Source: Mycolicibacterium iranicum (GTDB lineage Bacteria > Actinomycetota > Actinomycetes > Mycobacteriales > Mycobacteriaceae). Taken from it: a stretch of 64,000 nucleotides of DNA. The number at the start of each line of letters is the position of its first letter. Within the stretch, counting starts at the first letter, position 1. Of this stretch, positions 61,585 to 64,000 are shown piece after piece. The position numbers were made by a program, and so were the translations under genes. The stretch lies in the NCBI RefSeq assembly GCF_014190915.1, contig NZ_JACHVU010000009.1, positions 62,001 to 126,000 on the forward strand. Direction: 5' to 3'. The notes under the pieces are model-generated. The model was not told the DNA's origin and did no database searches. It saw only the letters and a list, made by a program, of their open reading frames with translations.

Positions 61585-62384
61585 ACCCGTACGAGCGGCC
61601 GCAGTTTGTCCAGACGGGCCGGACCGATGCCGTCGACATCGCCGAGCTGCTCGACGCTGTCGAACCGGCCGTTGGCGTCCCGCCACGCGATGATCGCGGC
61701 CGCGGTGACCGGGCCGATGCCGGGAAGCGTGTCGAGCTGTTCGGCCGTCGCGGCGTTCAGATCGAGGACACCTGCGGGCGCCGAACCGTTTCCGGCGGGC
61801 GGATCCACCCCGGGTGGCCCGGGTGCGGACACCACGGAGCTGCCCATCTCCGGCGCGTGCCCGGGAGGGGCCTCGATTCCCACCACGATCTGTTCCCCGT
61901 CGGCCACACGACGTGCCATGTTCAGGCCGAGCACGTCGGCGCCGTCGATCGCCCCGCCGGCGGCGTCGAGGGCGTCGGCGATCCGGGCACCGGGGGCGAG
62001 GGTGACGAGCCCGGGCGTGTGCACCAGCCCCACCACGCTGACCACCACCGGTTCATCCGGCCCCGGCGGCGCCGGCGCGGCGGCCGACGACGACACGTCC
62101 TCCACCGGCGGCAGTTTCGCCGACACCACCGCGGGCGGGCTGTCCCGGATCAGCGTGACCACGGTGACCAGCACCGCGACCAGTCCGACGACGCCGAGGG
62201 CGATCACCCCCGCGCGACCGGGGTCGGCACGGATCCTCGCCCACCAGGCCGTCGCCCCGGCCGGCGCCTGTTCCGGCAGCCACCGGGACAGGGAGGTGTC
62301 CGGTGGATCGTCGTCCTCGGCACCGACGTCCGCGGTGGCGCCGAGACGGCGGTGCAACCGGTCGGCGGGCAGTTCGGTGGACAT
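61581..62384 (-). CDS. comEA: ComEA-like DNA-binding protein
   Basis: 267-aa membrane-anchored protein: about 50 cytoplasmic residues, one transmembrane helix (VIALGVVGLVAVLVTVVTLI), a SLBB domain (VVSVVGLVHTPGLVTLAPGARIADALDAAGG) and a C-terminal helix-hairpin-helix pair (LDLNAATAEQLDTLPGIGPVTAAAIIAWR). HhH domains bind double-stranded DNA outside the membrane. The start is ATG 62384. First of the comEA-comEC-holA unit. Confidence 0.9.
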   Translation of the reverse strand: MSTELPADRLHRRLGATADVGAEDDDPPDTSLSRWLPEQAPAGATAWWARIRADPGRAGVIALGVVGLVAVLVTVVTLIRDSPPAVVSAKLPPVEDVSSSAAAPAPPGPDEPVVVSVVGLVHTPGLVTLAPGARIADALDAAGGAIDGADVLGLNMARRVADGEQIVVGIEAPPGHAPEMGSSVVSAPGPPGVDPPAGNGSAPAGVLDLNAATAEQLDTLPGIGPVTAAAIIAWRDANGRFDSVEQLGDVDGIGPARLDKLRPLVRV

Positions 62385-62485
62385 GCGCCGACGGTATTGC
62401 GGCGCGACGACGCGACCGTGCTCCCCGCGGGGCTCAAAGGCCCGGCCTGTGGATGAACTCGGCATTGGGGACAACGGTGGTTAGC

Positions 62486-63295
62486 ATGACGGCGATGAAC
62501 CCCCGAGCCCCGAAGATCGCAGGTATCGCGTTCGCGGTGCTCTACGCGACCGCGGTGCTGGTGCTTCCGGCTCTGCCCGGACCCGACGCCGGCGTCGTCC
62601 GCATCCAGGGGCTGTTCCTGGCGTTCTCCGCGCTGGCGGTCGTCGTGGTGTTGGCCTTCGCCAGGGACCGCCTCGTCGGTCCCCCGTCGCATCTGTTCAC
62701 GCTCGGCTCGGCACTGCTGGTGGCCCAGGTGTGCCTGGCCGTCTGGTTCACCGCCGGGCCTGCGCTGCGGCCGGGCCAGGTGACGGTCGGCACCGCCCGG
62801 GCGCTCGACGACATCGGTGCGATGTGGCTGCCGGTGGCCACGATCGCCAACATCCTGGTCGCGATCCCGATCCTGTTGAGCGCCAACGACGGTCACCTCC
62901 CGCGGTGGATGGGCACGGTGGCCGCGGTGTTCACCGTCGAGCAGCTGATCGAGACCATCACGATCATCGGGCCCGCAGGGAGCTTCATCTCCCCGGGAGG
63001 GCCCATGAACCAGTACCTCGGCGGAACCCTGACAGCGGCGTTCTTCCTCGCGCTGGGCATCGCACTCACGCCCCAGCACGTCGTCGCGGAGAAGCCGGTC
63101 GCGGTCGGCAACGAGACCAGCACCGAGACCGGCCCCGAAACCAGCACCGGGACCGGCCCCGAGAGCGACACCGAGGACGAACCCGGGGCCGAACCCGGGG
63201 CCGCCGCCACCCGCAGATCGCCGGGCGATGCGCCCGGCGCCGACGACCGCCGGACTCATCCGCTGTCCGCCACCGACGAACACCAGGGAGACTGA
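62486..63295 (+). CDS. Conserved membrane protein, about six segments
   Basis: 269-aa membrane protein not assigned to a named family. Hydrophobic segments include IAGIAFAVLYATAVLVLPAL, FLAFSALAVVVVLAFA, LFTLGSALLVAQVCLAVWF, WLPVATIANILVAIPILL and a last one near 190. The cytoplasmic tail (about 205-269) is low complexity, with repeats of E-T-S-T/G-x-T-G-P and E-P-G-A. The start is ATG 62486; ATG 62495 is possible. It overlaps the acyl-CoA dehydrogenase gene by one base, so likely co-transcribed. Function unknown. Confidence 0.75.
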   Translation: MTAMNPRAPKIAGIAFAVLYATAVLVLPALPGPDAGVVRIQGLFLAFSALAVVVVLAFARDRLVGPPSHLFTLGSALLVAQVCLAVWFTAGPALRPGQVTVGTARALDDIGAMWLPVATIANILVAIPILLSANDGHLPRWMGTVAAVFTVEQLIETITIIGPAGSFISPGGPMNQYLGGTLTAAFFLALGIALTPQHVVAEKPVAVGNETSTETGPETSTGTGPESDTEDEPGAEPGAAATRRSPGDAPGADDRRTHPLSATDEHQGD

Positions 63296-64000
63296 TGGCA
63301 CTGTCACGGCTGGTACCGCCGTCGAGTGTCGATGCGCCGCAGACCGACACCCTGCGAGCCGAGGTACGGGAATTCCTCGCCCAGCAGCGCGCAGCGGGCG
63401 CGTACACCCCGTCGCCGGACGCGTGGCTCAGTGGATGGGACGAGAAGTTCACGGCCGCGCTCGCCGAGCGGGGCTGGCTCGGAATGACGGTGCCCGTCGC
63501 CTACGGGGGTCAGGGCCGCAGTTTCTCCGAACGGTTCGTCGTCACCGAGGAGTTGCTGGCGGCGGGCGCACCGGTGGCGGCGCACTGGATAGCCGATCGG
63601 CAGATCGTGCCGTCGCTTCTGAAGTACGGCACCGAACGCCAGAAGAGCGAATTCCTTCCTCAGATCGCCCGCGGCCGATGCTTTTTCGGCATCGGCATGA
63701 GCGAACCCGATTCGGGTTCCGACCTGGCCAGCGTGCGCACCCGAGCCGAACGCGTCGACGGCGGATGGTCGCTGACCGGCACGAAGGTGTGGACCTCGGG
63801 CGCTCACCTCGCGCACGCGTTCATCGCCCTGGCCCGGACGGAACCCGTCGATCCCGCACACCGCCACGCCGGGCTCAGCCAGTTCATCGTCGATCTGCGC
63901 GGACCCGGCGTCGACATCCGCCCGATCGTGTCCATGAACGGCGCCCACCACTTCAACGAGGTGATCCTCGACGGCGCCTTCGTGCCCGACGACATGGTGT
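63295..64000 (+). CDS. Acyl-CoA dehydrogenase, N-terminal part (cut by window edge)
   Basis: First 235 residues of an FAD-dependent acyl-CoA dehydrogenase: RAEVREFLAQQR, GWLGMTVPVAYGGQGRSFSERFVVTEELL, and the substrate and flavin loops GIGMSEPDSGSDLASVRTRAER and WSLTGTKVWTSGAHLAHAFIALART. The start is ATG 63295, overlapping the previous stop (TGATG). The catalytic glutamate would be outside the window, so dehydrogenase versus other uses cannot be settled. Confidence 0.88.
   Translation, partial: MALSRLVPPSSVDAPQTDTLRAEVREFLAQQRAAGAYTPSPDAWLSGWDEKFTAALAERGWLGMTVPVAYGGQGRSFSERFVVTEELLAAGAPVAAHWIADRQIVPSLLKYGTERQKSEFLPQIARGRCFFGIGMSEPDSGSDLASVRTRAERVDGGWSLTGTKVWTSGAHLAHAFIALARTEPVDPAHRHAGLSQFIVDLRGPGVDIRPIVSMNGAHHFNEVILDGAFVPDDMV

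Noticed and set aside
1..64000. CRISPR array, tRNA/rRNA genes, insertion sequences, prophage
   Set aside because: No regularly spaced repeats, cloverleaf arms, transposase motifs or phage genes were found by eye on either strand.

Overview
This window is chromosomal DNA of a GC-rich actinomycete, almost certainly a fast-growing mycobacterium (Mycolicibacterium type). Three things point there: an IdeR-controlled mycobactin locus, mycobacterial LexA/SOS and leaderless poly-cysteine leader signals, and a gene order that follows M. tuberculosis Rv2377c-Rv2415c. The synteny statements are from memory of that genome; no alignment was run. No tRNA, rRNA, CRISPR array or insertion sequence was recognised.

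Layout. (1) 1-17.8 kb is the mycobactin siderophore locus. mbtB, a separate thioesterase mbtT, mbtC, mbtD and the start of mbtE run leftward as one overlapping operon. mbtA runs rightward from a shared promoter region with two tandem IdeR boxes. Beyond mbtA lie a DUF222/HNH (13E12-type) gene with a perfect SOS box directly before its start, and a 1,728-aa iterative PKS that reads as a 6-methylsalicylic acid synthase with its own IdeR-like box. The PKS occupies the side of mbtA where the salicylate synthase mbtI is expected, suggesting a mycobactin with a methylated aryl cap. (2) 17.8-20.4 kb: an NTF2-like protein, an F420-type oxidoreductase and a HemW-like radical SAM protein. (3) 20.4-32 kb is inorganic sulfur assimilation: sirA-cysH-sirohydrochlorin chelatase (rightward) and subI-cysT-cysW-cysA (leftward). 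Each set is preceded by a leaderless short ORF ending in a run of cysteine codons, with a hairpin that can cover the next Shine-Dalgarno. An amidase and two DUF21/CBS proteins lie between. (4) 32-34.5 kb: GH15 trehalase, ANTAR protein, and two tiny membrane proteins. (5) 34.5-49.5 kb is an accessory island, absent between the corresponding M. tuberculosis genes and bounded by two related PknH-C-like lipoproteins. It holds two convergent operons. Rightward: GntR regulator, 8-Cys ferredoxin, substrate-binding lipoprotein with a NosL-like tail, permease, ATPase, and an AprA-like flavoprotein fused to HEAT repeats. Leftward: WhiB3-like regulator, amino-acid permease, glutamine-synthetase-like ligase, SsuD-type luciferase-like monooxygenase, and a DszC/SfnB-type monooxygenase. 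Together they look like an organosulfur uptake and oxidation system. (6) 49.5-64 kb is conserved core: lepA, a PemK-like protein, GNAT, CBS protein, aldo/keto reductase, RNase Z-like protein, the transglutaminase / alpha-E / ATP-grasp trio, rpsT, holA, comEC, comEA, a membrane protein and the start of an acyl-CoA dehydrogenase.

How it fits together. Iron starvation (IdeR) should derepress both mycobactin arms and the methylsalicylate PKS. Cysteine shortage should raise sirA-cysH and sulfate uptake through ribosome stalling on the poly-Cys leaders. The island, which lacks such leaders, is probably controlled by its GntR and WhiB proteins and would supply sulfur from organic compounds.
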